A stretch of 41,524 bases of DNA from Pseudomonas sp. SDI (GTDB taxonomy: Bacteria; Pseudomonadota; Gammaproteobacteria; Pseudomonadales; Pseudomonadaceae): contig NZ_QETK01000041.1 in assembly GCF_003105155.1 (NCBI RefSeq), positions 1 through 41,524 on the forward strand. Reading direction: 5' to 3'. Position numbers and translations under genes: made by a program. Under the pieces are notes generated by a model. It was not told where the DNA came from and did not search any database. It saw only the letters and a list, made by a program, of their open reading frames with translations. How positions within the stretch are numbered: position 1 is the stretch's first letter; each line of letters begins with the position of its first letter. Positions 28,897-36,993 of the stretch are shown here, in pieces.

Positions 28897-30972
28897 ATGA
28901 CCGAGTTGTCGAAGGTATCGGTCACCGCACTCAAGGGTGTGGGCGAAGCCATGGCCGAGAAACTGGCCAAGGTCGGCCTGGAGAACCTCCAGGATGTGCT
29001 CTTCCACCTGCCGCTGCGCTATCAGGACCGCACCCGGGTGGTGCCCATCGGAGCCCTGCGCCCGGGGCAGGATGCGGTGATCGAAGGCGTGGTCAGCGGA
29101 GTCGATGTGGTGATGGGCAAACGCCGCAGCCTGCTGGTGCGCCTGGGCGACGGCAGCGGTGTGCTGAGCCTGCGCTTCTACCATTTCAGCACCGCGCAAA
29201 AAGACGGCATGAAGCGCGGCACTCACCTGCGCTGCTACGGTGAGGCCCGGCCCGGTGCATCCGGCCTGGAAATCTACCACCCCGAGTACCGCGCCCTGAC
29301 CGGCGACGAACCGGCGCCGGTGGAACAGACCCTGACACCGATCTACCCGCTGACCGAAGGCCTGACCCAGCAACGCCTGCGCCAGCTCTGCCAGCAAAGC
29401 CTGGCGATGCTCGGCCCGCGCAGCCTGCCCGACTGGCTGCCGCACGAGCTGGCCCGCGACTACCAACTGGCGCCGCTGAACGAGGCGATCCACTACCTGC
29501 ACAACCCGCCCGCCGATGCCGACGTCGACGAGCTTGCCCTCGGCCATCACTGGGCGCAGCACCGCCTGGCCTTTGAAGAACTGCTCACCCATCAGCTGTC
29601 GCAACAGCGCCTGCGCGAGAGCCTGCGGGCGCAGCGCGCGCCACTGCTGCCCATAGCCAGCCGCCTGCCGGCGCAGTACCTGGCCAACCTCGGCTTTGCC
29701 CCAACCGGCGCGCAGCAACGCGTCGGCAAGGAGATCGCCTACGACCTGAGCCAGCCCGAACCGATGCTGCGCCTGGTCCAGGGCGATGTTGGCGCCGGCA
29801 AGACCGTGGTCGCCGCGCTGGCCGCCTTGCAGGCGCTGGAAGCCGGCTATCAGGTGGCATTGATGGCGCCCACCGAGATCCTCGCCGAGCAGCACTTCAT
29901 CACCTTCAAACGCTGGCTCGAACCGCTGGGCATCGACGTCGCCTGGCTGGCCGGCAAGCTCAAGGGCAAAGCCCGCGCAGCGGCACTTGAGCAGATCGCC
30001 GGGGGGACGCCGATGGTGGTTGGCACCCATGCGCTGTTCCAGGACGAGGTGAAGTTCCAGCGCCTGGCGCTGGTGATCATCGACGAACAGCACCGCTTTG
30101 GCGTGCAGCAGCGCCTGGCCCTGCGCCAGAAAGGCGTCGGCGGCCAGCTTTGCCCGCACCAGTTGATCATGACCGCCACGCCGATCCCACGGACCCTGGC
30201 CATGAGCGCCTACGCCGACCTCGATACCTCGATCCTCGACGAACTGCCGCCCGGCCGCACCCCAGTGAACACCGTGCTGGTGGCCGACAGCCGACGCATC
30301 GAAGTGGTCGAACGGGTGCGCGCCGCCTGTGCCGAGGGGCGTCAGGCGTATTGGGTGTGCACCCTGATCGAGGAGTCCGAAGAACTGACCTGCCAGGCTG
30401 CCGAAACCACCTTCGAAGAACTCACCAGCGCCCTTGGCGAGCTGCGCGTGGGCCTGATCCACGGGCGCATGAAGCCCGCGGAAAAAGCCGCGGTGATGGC
30501 CGAGTTCAAGCAGGGCCACCTGCAATTGCTGGTGGCCACCACGGTGATCGAAGTCGGTGTCGACGTGCCCAATGCCAGCCTGATGATCATCGAGAACCCC
30601 GAGCGCCTGGGCCTGGCCCAGTTGCACCAGCTGCGTGGCCGGGTTGGCCGAGGCAGCGCCGTGAGCCACTGCGTGCTGCTCTACCATCCGCCGCTGTCGC
30701 AGATCGGGCGCGAACGCCTGGGAATCATGCGCGAAACCAACGATGGCTTCGTGATCGCCGAGAAAGACCTGGCCCTGCGTGGCCCCGGCGAAATGCTCGG
30801 CACCCGCCAGACCGGCCTGCTGCAGTTCAAGGTGGCCGACCTGATGCGCGACGCCGACCTGCTGCCAGCGGTGCGCGATGCGGCCCAGGCGCTGCTCGCA
30901 CGCTGGCCACAAAACGTTAGCCCGCTACTGGAGCGCTGGTTACGCCACGGCCAACAATATGGCCAAGTGTGA
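28897..30972 (+). CDS. recG: ATP-dependent DNA helicase RecG
   Basis: A 691-residue branch-migrating helicase that reverses stalled replication forks and processes recombination intermediates. An N-terminal wedge/OB-fold domain (about 55-150) precedes the two helicase domains. Walker A is GDVGAGKTVVA near residue 296, the DEQH box is IIDEQHRFGVQQR, and motif VI is QLHQLRGRVGRGSAVSHC. Domain order and length match the family. It lies directly after oxyR, coupling peroxide response with DNA repair. Confidence 0.97.
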   Translation: MTELSKVSVTALKGVGEAMAEKLAKVGLENLQDVLFHLPLRYQDRTRVVPIGALRPGQDAVIEGVVSGVDVVMGKRRSLLVRLGDGSGVLSLRFYHFSTAQKDGMKRGTHLRCYGEARPGASGLEIYHPEYRALTGDEPAPVEQTLTPIYPLTEGLTQQRLRQLCQQSLAMLGPRSLPDWLPHELARDYQLAPLNEAIHYLHNPPADADVDELALGHHWAQHRLAFEELLTHQLSQQRLRESLRAQRAPLLPIASRLPAQYLANLGFAPTGAQQRVGKEIAYDLSQPEPMLRLVQGDVGAGKTVVAALAALQALEAGYQVALMAPTEILAEQHFITFKRWLEPLGIDVAWLAGKLKGKARAAALEQIAGGTPMVVGTHALFQDEVKFQRLALVIIDEQHRFGVQQRLALRQKGVGGQLCPHQLIMTATPIPRTLAMSAYADLDTSILDELPPGRTPVNTVLVADSRRIEVVERVRAACAEGRQAYWVCTLIEESEELTCQAAETTFEELTSALGELRVGLIHGRMKPAEKAAVMAEFKQGHLQLLVATTVIEVGVDVPNASLMIIENPERLGLAQLHQLRGRVGRGSAVSHCVLLYHPPLSQIGRERLGIMRETNDGFVIAEKDLALRGPGEMLGTRQTGLLQFKVADLMRDADLLPAVRDAAQALLARWPQNVSPLLERWLRHGQQYGQV

Positions 30973-31013
30973 CGTACGTACCAGAAGGGATCCAGCGGAC
31001 CTGCCAAGCTGGT

Positions 31014-31019
31014 TATACT
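31014..31019 (+). promoter_or_regulatory. -10 element of the HDOD gene
   Basis: TATACT lies about 32 bp before the start codon of the HDOD gene. No good -35 stands 17 bp upstream, so this may depend on an activator or on read-through from recG. Confidence 0.35.
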
Positions 31020-31050
31020 GGCGCCACTGTAAAGAATTTGGATACAGACC

Positions 31051-32451
31051 ATGACTGAAGTTGCTTTGGACACCGCAACCCCCCACGCTCCGTCTGTTAT
31101 CCGGCTGCTGCTCGATAAGCTGGGCATTGCCTATCGCGAGCTGCCCGATCATCCGCAGCTGCCATCTGCCCGCAAGGTCCAGGCCGTGCTGCTGGATGAC
31201 TCGGTGGGCGCCCTGATGGTGCTGTTCCCACAGAACCAGTTGCTCGATCTCAACCGGCTGGCCGAACTGACCGGACGCAAGCTTGCCGCCGTACCGCTGG
31301 ATCGGCTCAAGGTAATGCTCGACAAGCACGGGCTGACGGTACTTCCAGGGCTACCGGCGCTGACCAGCTCACCCTGCCTGTACGAAGAGAGCCTGCTGCA
31401 ACAACAGAACCTGCTGATTCATTCCGGCGATGCCGGCCTGCTGCTGGAGATCGACCGCGAAGACTTCCGCAAGATGCTCAGCAAGGCCAGCGCCGGCCAG
31501 TTCGGCGAACTGCTGACCCGCATCCGGCCCAACCTCGACCGCCCGCACGACGACCGCGACGAGATCACCGAAGCGGTCAACGCCTTCACCGCGCGGCGCA
31601 TCCAGCAGCGTCTGGAATCGACCATCGAGATTCCGCCGCTGGCCGAAACCGCGCAAAAGATCATCAAGCTGCGGGTCGACCCCAACGCCACCATCGACGA
31701 CATCACCGGCGTGGTCGAGACCGACCCGGCGCTGGCCGCCCAGGTGGTCAGCTGGGCAGCCTCGCCGTACTACGCCTCGCCGGGCAAGATCCGTTCGGTG
31801 GAAGACGCCATCGTCCGTGTACTGGGCTTCGACCTGGTGATCAACTTGGCGCTGGGCCTGGCCCTGGGCAAGACCCTGAGCCTGCCCAAAGACAACCCAC
31901 AAACTGCTACGCCGTACTGGCAACAGTCGATCTACACCGCTGCAGTCATCGAGGGCCTGACCCGCGCGATGCCGCGCGCCGAGCGCCCGGAAGCCGGCCT
32001 GACCTACCTGGCCGGGCTGCTGCACAACTTTGGCTACTTGCTGCTGGCGCACGTGTTCCCGCCGCATTTCTCGCTGATCTGCCGGCACCTGGAGGTCAAT
32101 CCGCACCTGTGCCACAGCTACATCGAACAGCATTTGCTGGGGATCAGCCGCGAGCAGATCGGCGCCTGGCTGATGCGTTTCTGGGACATGCCGGAAGAGC
32201 TGGCCACGGCGCTGCGCTTCCAGCACGATCCGAACTACCAGGGCGACTACGCGGCATTCCCGAACCTGGTGTGCCTGGCCGTGCGCCTGTTGCGCTCGAA
32301 AGGTATCGGTTCGGGGCCGGAAGAGGACATCCCCGACGCCCTGCTCGAGCGCCTGAGCATCAGCCGCGAGAAGGCCGAGGATGTGGTGAACAAGGTGCTG
32401 GAAGCAGAAGTACTGCTACGCGAACTGGCCATGCAGTTCAACCAGCACTGA
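31051..32451 (+). CDS. HDOD-domain protein with N-terminal YbaK/deacylase-like domain
   Basis: A 466-residue protein with two parts. Residues 1-150 resemble the YbaK/aminoacyl-tRNA deacylase-like fold (SVIRLLLDKLGIAYRELPDH; KVQAVLLDD; LAELTGRKLAAVP). Residues 185-400 form an HDOD domain (IEIPPLAETAQKIIKLRVDP, then VVETDPALAAQVVSWAASPYY, then GLLHNFGYLLLAHV). The HD residues are partly replaced, as usual in HDOD proteins, so a scaffold or signalling role is more likely than hydrolysis. HDOD proteins often act in stress, motility or c-di-GMP signalling; here the role is unknown. It converges with the SCP2-like gene. Confidence 0.8.
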   Translation: MTEVALDTATPHAPSVIRLLLDKLGIAYRELPDHPQLPSARKVQAVLLDDSVGALMVLFPQNQLLDLNRLAELTGRKLAAVPLDRLKVMLDKHGLTVLPGLPALTSSPCLYEESLLQQQNLLIHSGDAGLLLEIDREDFRKMLSKASAGQFGELLTRIRPNLDRPHDDRDEITEAVNAFTARRIQQRLESTIEIPPLAETAQKIIKLRVDPNATIDDITGVVETDPALAAQVVSWAASPYYASPGKIRSVEDAIVRVLGFDLVINLALGLALGKTLSLPKDNPQTATPYWQQSIYTAAVIEGLTRAMPRAERPEAGLTYLAGLLHNFGYLLLAHVFPPHFSLICRHLEVNPHLCHSYIEQHLLGISREQIGAWLMRFWDMPEELATALRFQHDPNYQGDYAAFPNLVCLAVRLLRSKGIGSGPEEDIPDALLERLSISREKAEDVVNKVLEAEVLLRELAMQFNQH

Positions 32452-32472
32452 GGTGACGCCTGGCTGCAACGG

Positions 32473-32847
32473 TCAGGCTTTCTTTTTCGGCTTGAGGTAT
32501 TTCATCAGGCCCTGGAACCAGATCACCAGGGCCGGGTTACCCTTGATCTGGATGCTCTTCTCCTGAATCCCCTGCATGAACGCCAGTTGCTTGTTTTTCG
32601 CTTGCAGGGTGGCGAACCCGAAGTCGGCATCCTTGAAGGCGATGGCGAACGCCGGTTCAGGGTGCGTGCCACCTTTGCTGCTGATGCGCTGGTCGTTGAC
32701 GATGAAATGCCGGGCGACCTTGCCATCCAGGGTTTGCAACTGGAAGACCAGGTTCTTGTCCTTGAGTTGTTGCTGGAAAGCCGGGTTCTTGCGGCTGGCC
32801 TTGGCCATCAGCATGCCCATAGCCCAGAGGAGAAAACGGAACTTCAT
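32473..32847 (-). CDS. small SCP2-like protein of unknown function
   Basis: A 124-residue basic protein starting MKFRFLLWAMGMLMAKASRK, with a hydrophobic N-terminus that could be a weak signal or membrane-lying helix. The middle (KNLVFQLQTLDGKVARHFIV, then PEPAFAIAFKDADFGFATL) resembles sterol-carrier-protein-2-like lipid-binding folds, and it ends in a lysine-rich tail (KPKKKA). GAGGCG precedes the start. It is conserved next to the HDOD and HU genes in Pseudomonas (PA5347 position). Function is not known; the SCP2 assignment is tentative. Confidence 0.7.
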   Translation of the reverse strand: MKFRFLLWAMGMLMAKASRKNPAFQQQLKDKNLVFQLQTLDGKVARHFIVNDQRISSKGGTHPEPAFAIAFKDADFGFATLQAKNKQLAFMQGIQEKSIQIKGNPALVIWFQGLMKYLKPKKKA

Positions 32848-32933
32848 GTATGCGCCTCGGCGAAATAGTGACTAGCAAGCGCAGTTTATCTTTTTCGCGA
32901 CCTAATGAAAGCGCAATGTTCTGCGTCCCATCC

Positions 32934-32955
32934 CCTGTGGGAGCCGACCTTGCCC
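32934..32955 (+). repeat. partial REP-like element
   Basis: CCTGTGGGAGCCGACCTTGCCC matches the first half of the REP elements elsewhere in the window but lacks the closing CGCGATG half. It runs directly into the HU-gene terminator. Confidence 0.5.
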
Positions 32956-32956
32956 A

Positions 32957-32990
32957 ATAAAAAACGGGCACCTGTGCAGGTGCCCGTTTC
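32957..32990 (-). terminator. intrinsic terminator of the HU gene
   Basis: CGGGCACC (32965-32972) pairs with GGTGCCCG (32979-32986). On the minus strand, downstream of the HU-type gene, the stem is followed by a T run (plus-strand AATAAAAAA). Confidence 0.85.
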
Positions 32991-33016
32991 TACTACAAAT
33001 CGTGTCGCGCAATCGC

Positions 33017-33292
33017 TCAAGGATTGACGCTTTCCTTCAACGCCTTGCCCGGCTTGAAGGCGACGGTGTTGCTGGCCTTGATCTTTACCGGCTCGCCCGT
33101 CTGTGGGTTCTTGCCAATACGAGCACCACGGTGGCGCCCCACGAACGTACCGAAACCAACCAGTGTCACGTCCTGCTTTTCATGCAGCGCATTGGTGATC
33201 GACTCCAGAACGGCATTTAGCACGCGGTTGGCCTGCTCTTTGGTCAGGTCAGCCTTTTCAGCAATGGCTGCAGCGAGTTCGGGTTTACGCAT
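33017..33292 (-). CDS. hupB: HU-family nucleoid DNA-binding protein
   Basis: A 91-residue basic histone-like protein with the DNABII signature GFGTFVGRHRGARIGKNPQTG and the Pro at the tip of the DNA-binding arm (NPQTGEPVKI). It starts MRKPELAAAIAEKADLTKEQ, and AAAGGGGC lies upstream. HU bends and compacts DNA and assists replication and repair. The Pseudomonas chromosome carries more than one HU/IHF-type gene; by its position after the rubredoxin reductase gene this matches PA5348, so the symbol is approximate. It ends at the terminator at 32957-32990. Confidence 0.93.
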   Translation of the reverse strand: MRKPELAAAIAEKADLTKEQANRVLNAVLESITNALHEKQDVTLVGFGTFVGRHRGARIGKNPQTGEPVKIKASNTVAFKPGKALKESVNP

Positions 33293-33481
33293 AGTGAAGC
33301 CCCTTTGACGATTTTTTTTGTTGTTATGCCGTGCTGTCCTCTGCGAACAGCGGCCAAGGCACCGCAGGCTCTAAACTGCGGCAGACGCGTGTGAGAATGG
33401 CACGCCGCCAAAGGCCGCGCCAGTCTCTGGGCGGCCATTGTGGGGGCAAAGGCATGGGTTTTCCGACAGAACGACGGCTAT

Positions 33482-34630
33482 TTACGCCATCAATGCCGGA
33501 AGCTGGCGATTCAGGGCCAGCTTTTCCATCACCGCGGTGCCGGTCAGGGCATAGCCTAGCAACTGGCCATCAGCGTCGTGGCAGAGCACCTTCAGGTCGC
33601 TGCCCTGGCCTTCGACCGTCCAGTTGCCTTCCCGGCCGCGCGGCGGCGGCGATACCACCAGCGGACACACCGGGGTCTTCACGGTGACCGGCATCGGCCC
33701 GTAGCTGACGGTCGTCGGCTTGCCGCTCAAGGTTTGCGCCAGCGCCCGCGCACAGCTCATCAGCGGCATCACGTACAACAGGTTCAGCCCATCGACCTCG
33801 GCACAGTCGCCCAGGGCATAGATGTTGGCGTGGGAGGTACGCAGTTCGCGGTCGACCATCACCCCGCGATTGACCTGCAGGCCAGCGGCTGCCGCCAAGT
33901 CGATCCGAGGCTTGAGGCCAACCGCCGACACCACCAGGTCGCAGGCGATCACGCTGCCGTCGGACAGGTGCGCCTGCACGCCATCGACCATCCGCTGCAA
34001 GCGCGTCAGCACCGGCCCCAGGTGGAAGCGCACGCCCAGCCCTTGCAGGCCGGCCTGCACGGCAGCGGCAGCGGCCGGGTGCAGCAGGGTCGGCATGACC
34101 TGCTCGCAAGGTGCCACCAGGTCGATGTCGAACCCGCCCAGGCTCATGTCGTTAGCGAATTCGCAGCCAATCAGCCCGGCACCGAGGATCAGCACCCGAC
34201 GCTTGCCGGCGGCGGCCGCACGGAAACGCGCGTAGTCTTCCAGGTCGTTGATCGGGAAGATCGCGTCGCGGGCATCGCCTTCCACCGGCACCCGCGCGGT
34301 CTCTGCGCCCCAGGCCAGTACCAGGTCGCGGTACTGCACCTGTTCCTCGCCGATCCACAGACGCTTATGGCCGGGGTCGATACCGCTGATGCGGGTGTGG
34401 GTGCGCACTTCGGCCTTAAGCTGATCGGCCATGGCGCCCGGCTCGGCCATGCTCAGGCCGTCGGCGTCCTTGTGCTTGCCAAAGCCGGTGGAAAGCATCG
34501 GCTTGGAGTAGGACCGACCGTCGTCCGCGGTGATCAGCAGCAACGGCGTCTCGCCGTCGAGCTTGCGAAATTCGCGGGCGAGGTTGTAACCCGCCAGCCC
34601 CGTACCGACAATCACCACTGGATCGGTCAT
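33482..34630 (-). CDS. rubredoxin-NAD+ reductase
   Basis: A 382-residue FAD/NADH flavoprotein. The FAD-binding site is VVIVGTGLAGYNLARE at the N-terminus, the NADH-binding site is RRVLILGAGLIGCEFAND (about 145-162), and the second FAD motif is IYALGDCAEVDG near residue 275. It passes electrons from NADH to rubredoxin. It follows the rubredoxin gene by 33 bp on the same strand, forming a two-gene electron-transfer unit. In P. aeruginosa this unit supports alkane hydroxylases. No alkane hydroxylase gene lies in the window, so the final acceptor here is unknown. Confidence 0.93.
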   Translation of the reverse strand: MTDPVVIVGTGLAGYNLAREFRKLDGETPLLLITADDGRSYSKPMLSTGFGKHKDADGLSMAEPGAMADQLKAEVRTHTRISGIDPGHKRLWIGEEQVQYRDLVLAWGAETARVPVEGDARDAIFPINDLEDYARFRAAAAGKRRVLILGAGLIGCEFANDMSLGGFDIDLVAPCEQVMPTLLHPAAAAAVQAGLQGLGVRFHLGPVLTRLQRMVDGVQAHLSDGSVIACDLVVSAVGLKPRIDLAAAAGLQVNRGVMVDRELRTSHANIYALGDCAEVDGLNLLYVMPLMSCARALAQTLSGKPTTVSYGPMPVTVKTPVCPLVVSPPPRGREGNWTVEGQGSDLKVLCHDADGQLLGYALTGTAVMEKLALNRQLPALMA

Positions 34631-34663
34631 GCATTGTTCCCTGAGTAGAATGAGTTGCGACGA

Positions 34664-34831
34664 TCAGCCGATGGCGATCATCTCGAAGTCCATCTTGCCG
34701 ACGCCGCAGTCCGGGCACAGCCAGTCTGCCGGCACGTCTTCCCAGCGGGTGCCGGGGGCGATGCCGTCATCCGGCCAACCTTCGGCTTCGTCGTAGACCA
34801 GACCACATACGATGCACTGCCACTTCTTCAT
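34664..34831 (-). CDS. rubA: rubredoxin
   Basis: A 55-residue single-iron protein starting MKKWQCIVCGLVYDEAEGWP. The two iron-binding knuckles are CIVCG near residues 6-10 and CPDCG near 39-43. It carries one electron between its reductase (next gene) and an oxygenase. GAGGAAAG precedes the start; an upstream in-frame ATG adds five unconserved residues. P. aeruginosa has two tandem rubredoxin genes here, whereas only one is present in this window. Confidence 0.95.
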   Translation of the reverse strand: MKKWQCIVCGLVYDEAEGWPDDGIAPGTRWEDVPADWLCPDCGVGKMDFEMIAIG

Positions 34832-34982
34832 TGCTGCTTTCCTCAAACCTGGGGCTAATCGCGACCGCTACGGCTGTCGATCGTCAGGAGGGCTTTGTAC
34901 TGAGGCTGATGGCCCGATGCAAGCCGAAACCGGCAAACATGCTAAGCTCGCCGCCTCACTGGCTTGTAACCGCATAACGACC

Positions 34983-35546
34983 GTGCCGTACGAAACCTCG
35001 CAAGTGCCCGCCCCGCAATGGCTGCAGCAAACCGCGCTGCCGACCGCCTGCGCTGCCCCCGCTACCCTCGACTGGTTGTTCGACGAGGGCTCCCTGACCC
35101 GCCGCCTGACTCGATTATCCGCCGATCACTTCTCGGTGACACCGTTGGTCGAAGGCTGGCAAACCCTACGCGCGGACGAATGCCTTGCGCTGGGGCTGAC
35201 GCCGGGCAGCCAGGGCTGGGTACGCGAGGTGTACCTGCGCGGACATGGCCAACCCTGGGTGTTCGCCCGCAGCGTGGCCGGCCGCGCGGCCCTGCTCGAC
35301 GGCGGCCTGGACCTCGAAGCGCTCGGCAGCCGCTCGCTGGGCGAACTGCTGTTCTGTGCCGAAGGCTTTGCCCGCCAGGCCATCGAAGTGTGCCACTACC
35401 CGGCCGCCTGGCTGCCCACCGAACACGCCGAGGCCAACCTCTGGGGCCGGCGCTCGCGGTTCGACCGCGGCGCGCTGAGCGTGCTGGTGGCCGAGATCTA
35501 CCTGCCAGCCCTGTGGCAAGCCGCCGCCACCCTGGAGAACCGCTGA
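34983..35546 (+). CDS. ubiC: chorismate-pyruvate lyase
   Basis: A 187-residue enzyme making 4-hydroxybenzoate from chorismate, the first step of ubiquinone synthesis. It contains LDWLFDEGSLTRRLTRLSAD, the WVREVYLRG segment and the C-terminal LWGRRSRFDR, all typical of UbiC. I chose GTG at 34983 (then PYETSQ), because Pseudomonas UbiC starts about here and the upstream in-frame ATG (34917) would add unconserved residues; no strong ribosome site is visible for either. Its stop codon overlaps the ubiA start (TGATG). It is divergent from the rubredoxin gene. Confidence 0.9.
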   Translation: MPYETSQVPAPQWLQQTALPTACAAPATLDWLFDEGSLTRRLTRLSADHFSVTPLVEGWQTLRADECLALGLTPGSQGWVREVYLRGHGQPWVFARSVAGRAALLDGGLDLEALGSRSLGELLFCAEGFARQAIEVCHYPAAWLPTEHAEANLWGRRSRFDRGALSVLVAEIYLPALWQAAATLENR

Positions 35547-36436
35547 TGTACCTGAGCCTGCTCAAGTCGCTGAACCGGCTGCACCCCAGGGCCTGGGACT
35601 TCATCCAGCTGACCCGGATGGACAAGCCGATCGGCATCTACCTGCTGCTCTGGCCAACCCTGTCGGCGGTGTGGATCGCCGGCAAGGGTGCGCCGACGCT
35701 GGCCAATGTGCTGATTTTCCTGTTCGGCGTGGTGCTGATGCGCGCCGCCGGTTGCGCGATCAACGACTTTGCCGACCGCAAGGTCGACGGCCACGTCAAA
35801 CGCACCGCCGACCGCCCCTTGGCGGCCGGCCGAATCAGCGCCAGGGAGGCACTGGCGGTGTTTGCCGGGCTGCTCGGGGTAAGTTTCCTGCTGGTGCTGT
35901 GCACCAACGCCAGCACGGTCTGGCTGTCATTCGGCGCGGTGGCGCTGGCGGCCTGTTATCCGTTCATGAAGCGCTATACCTATTACCCGCAGGTGGTGCT
36001 CGGCGCGGCCTATTCGTGGGGTATCCCGATGGCCTTCACCGCCGCCACTGGCGAGCTGCCGGCCATCGCCTGGCTGCTGTACATCGCCAACCTGTTGTGG
36101 ACGGTGGGCTACGACACCTATTACGCCATGGTCGATCGCGACGACGACCTGAAGATCGGCGTGAAATCCACTGCCATCCTCTTCGGCGAGGCCGACCGGG
36201 CGATCATCCTCACCCTGCAACTGCTGTCGCTGGGCTGCCTGCTGTTGGCCGGCAACCGCTTCGAGCTGGGCGGCTGGTTCCACCTGGGGCTGGTCGGGGC
36301 GGTGCTGTGCTTTGCCTGGGAGTTCTGGTCGACGCGCGCACTGGACCGCGACGCCTGCTTCAAGGCCTTCCTGCACAACCACTGGGCCGGCCTGCTGATC
36401 TTTGGCGGGATCGTGCTCGACTACGCCCTGCGCTAA
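35546..36436 (+). CDS. ubiA: 4-hydroxybenzoate octaprenyltransferase
   Basis: A 296-residue integral membrane prenyltransferase with eight to nine helices. It attaches the isoprenoid chain to 4-hydroxybenzoate in ubiquinone synthesis. The first aspartate-rich motif is NDFADRKVD (Asn73, Asp74, Asp77, Asp81), and the second is the DRDDDLKIG region near residue 199. Translation is coupled to ubiC through the TGATG overlap. A hairpin (36437-36452, CCGCCC/GGGCGG) follows the stop but lacks a T run. Confidence 0.96.
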   Translation: MYLSLLKSLNRLHPRAWDFIQLTRMDKPIGIYLLLWPTLSAVWIAGKGAPTLANVLIFLFGVVLMRAAGCAINDFADRKVDGHVKRTADRPLAAGRISAREALAVFAGLLGVSFLLVLCTNASTVWLSFGAVALAACYPFMKRYTYYPQVVLGAAYSWGIPMAFTAATGELPAIAWLLYIANLLWTVGYDTYYAMVDRDDDLKIGVKSTAILFGEADRAIILTLQLLSLGCLLLAGNRFELGGWFHLGLVGAVLCFAWEFWSTRALDRDACFKAFLHNHWAGLLIFGGIVLDYALR

Positions 36437-36469
36437 CCGCCCTTGCGGGCGGCCGCGCAAGGCCAGGCC

Positions 36470-36844
36470 CTAAGGCTTGGCGACGTGCCAGAGGTCTTTC
36501 ATGCCGTCGCCGGTCATGTCACCGCCTTTCTTGTCCTTGATGAAGGTGTACAGTGGCTTGCCATTGTAAGCCCACTGCATCGAGCCATCGTTGCGCTTGA
36601 TCTGGCTCCACTTGCCTTCGGCCGCGTCGCCGGCCTTGGCCATGAGCGGCGGCCAGTTCTTCGCGCAGTCGTCGTTGCACATGGAGTTGCCGCCGGCATC
36701 CTTGTCAAAGGTGTACAGCGTCATGCCGGCGTGGTCGACCAGCACCCCACCCTGCTCCATACCCGGCGCGGCCACAGCCACGCCTGGCAGTGCCAGCGCT
36801 ACAGTCGCAAAAAGAGCCATCCAGTTCAGCGTATGTCGTGTCAT
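36470..36844 (-). CDS. secreted protein with PF03640 repeats (COG4315 type)
   Basis: A 124-residue exported protein. Residues 1-25 form a signal peptide (TLNWMALFATVALALPGVAVA). The mature part has two copies of the secreted-repeat motif: GGVLVDHAGMTLYTFDKD, with CNDDCAKNWPPL holding a Cys pair, and AYNGKPLYTFIKDKKGGD. The function of the family is unknown; members are periplasmic or lipoprotein-anchored. I chose ATG 36844; a GTG three codons upstream is less likely. It is divergent from phoB across a 149-bp region that contains a Pho box, so phosphate control is possible but unproven. Confidence 0.82.
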   Translation of the reverse strand: MTRHTLNWMALFATVALALPGVAVAAPGMEQGGVLVDHAGMTLYTFDKDAGGNSMCNDDCAKNWPPLMAKAGDAAEGKWSQIKRNDGSMQWAYNGKPLYTFIKDKKGGDMTGDGMKDLWHVAKP

Positions 36845-36922
36845 TGGATTCACCGTTTTTTCGTAGAGGTGGGAGTTGAAAGACTAGCTCAGTAACCAAT
36901 TGTTGCTGGAACGGCCCCCGAC

Positions 36923-36940
36923 CTGTCACACGACTGCAAT
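36923..36940 (+). promoter_or_regulatory. Pho box upstream of phoB
   Basis: CTGTCAC (36923-36929), ACGA, CTGCAAT (36934-36940) match the PhoB site (two CTGTCAT-like direct repeats spaced by 4 bp). A -10-like TATCTA (36949-36954) follows. This is expected for autoregulation of phoBR. Confidence 0.8.
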
Positions 36941-36993
36941 AATTCCGTTATCTAATGCGGGCCAATACACCTGAATGGGAAGAGGTTTGAAGC

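Noticed and set aside
34812..34982. Longer UbiC starting upstream, and the ATG at 34917
   Set aside because: It would overlap the rubredoxin start region, lacks a ribosome site at usable spacing, and is not seen in family members.
35018..35545. Extended frame reading through ubiC into ubiA
   Set aside because: The +1 frame of ubiC encodes Arg/Pro-rich sequence; ubiA starts at the overlapping ATG 35546.
36437..36452. Intrinsic terminator after ubiA
   Set aside because: CCGCCC/GGGCGG forms a good stem but is followed by GC-rich sequence with no T run, so it does not meet the standard for a terminator.
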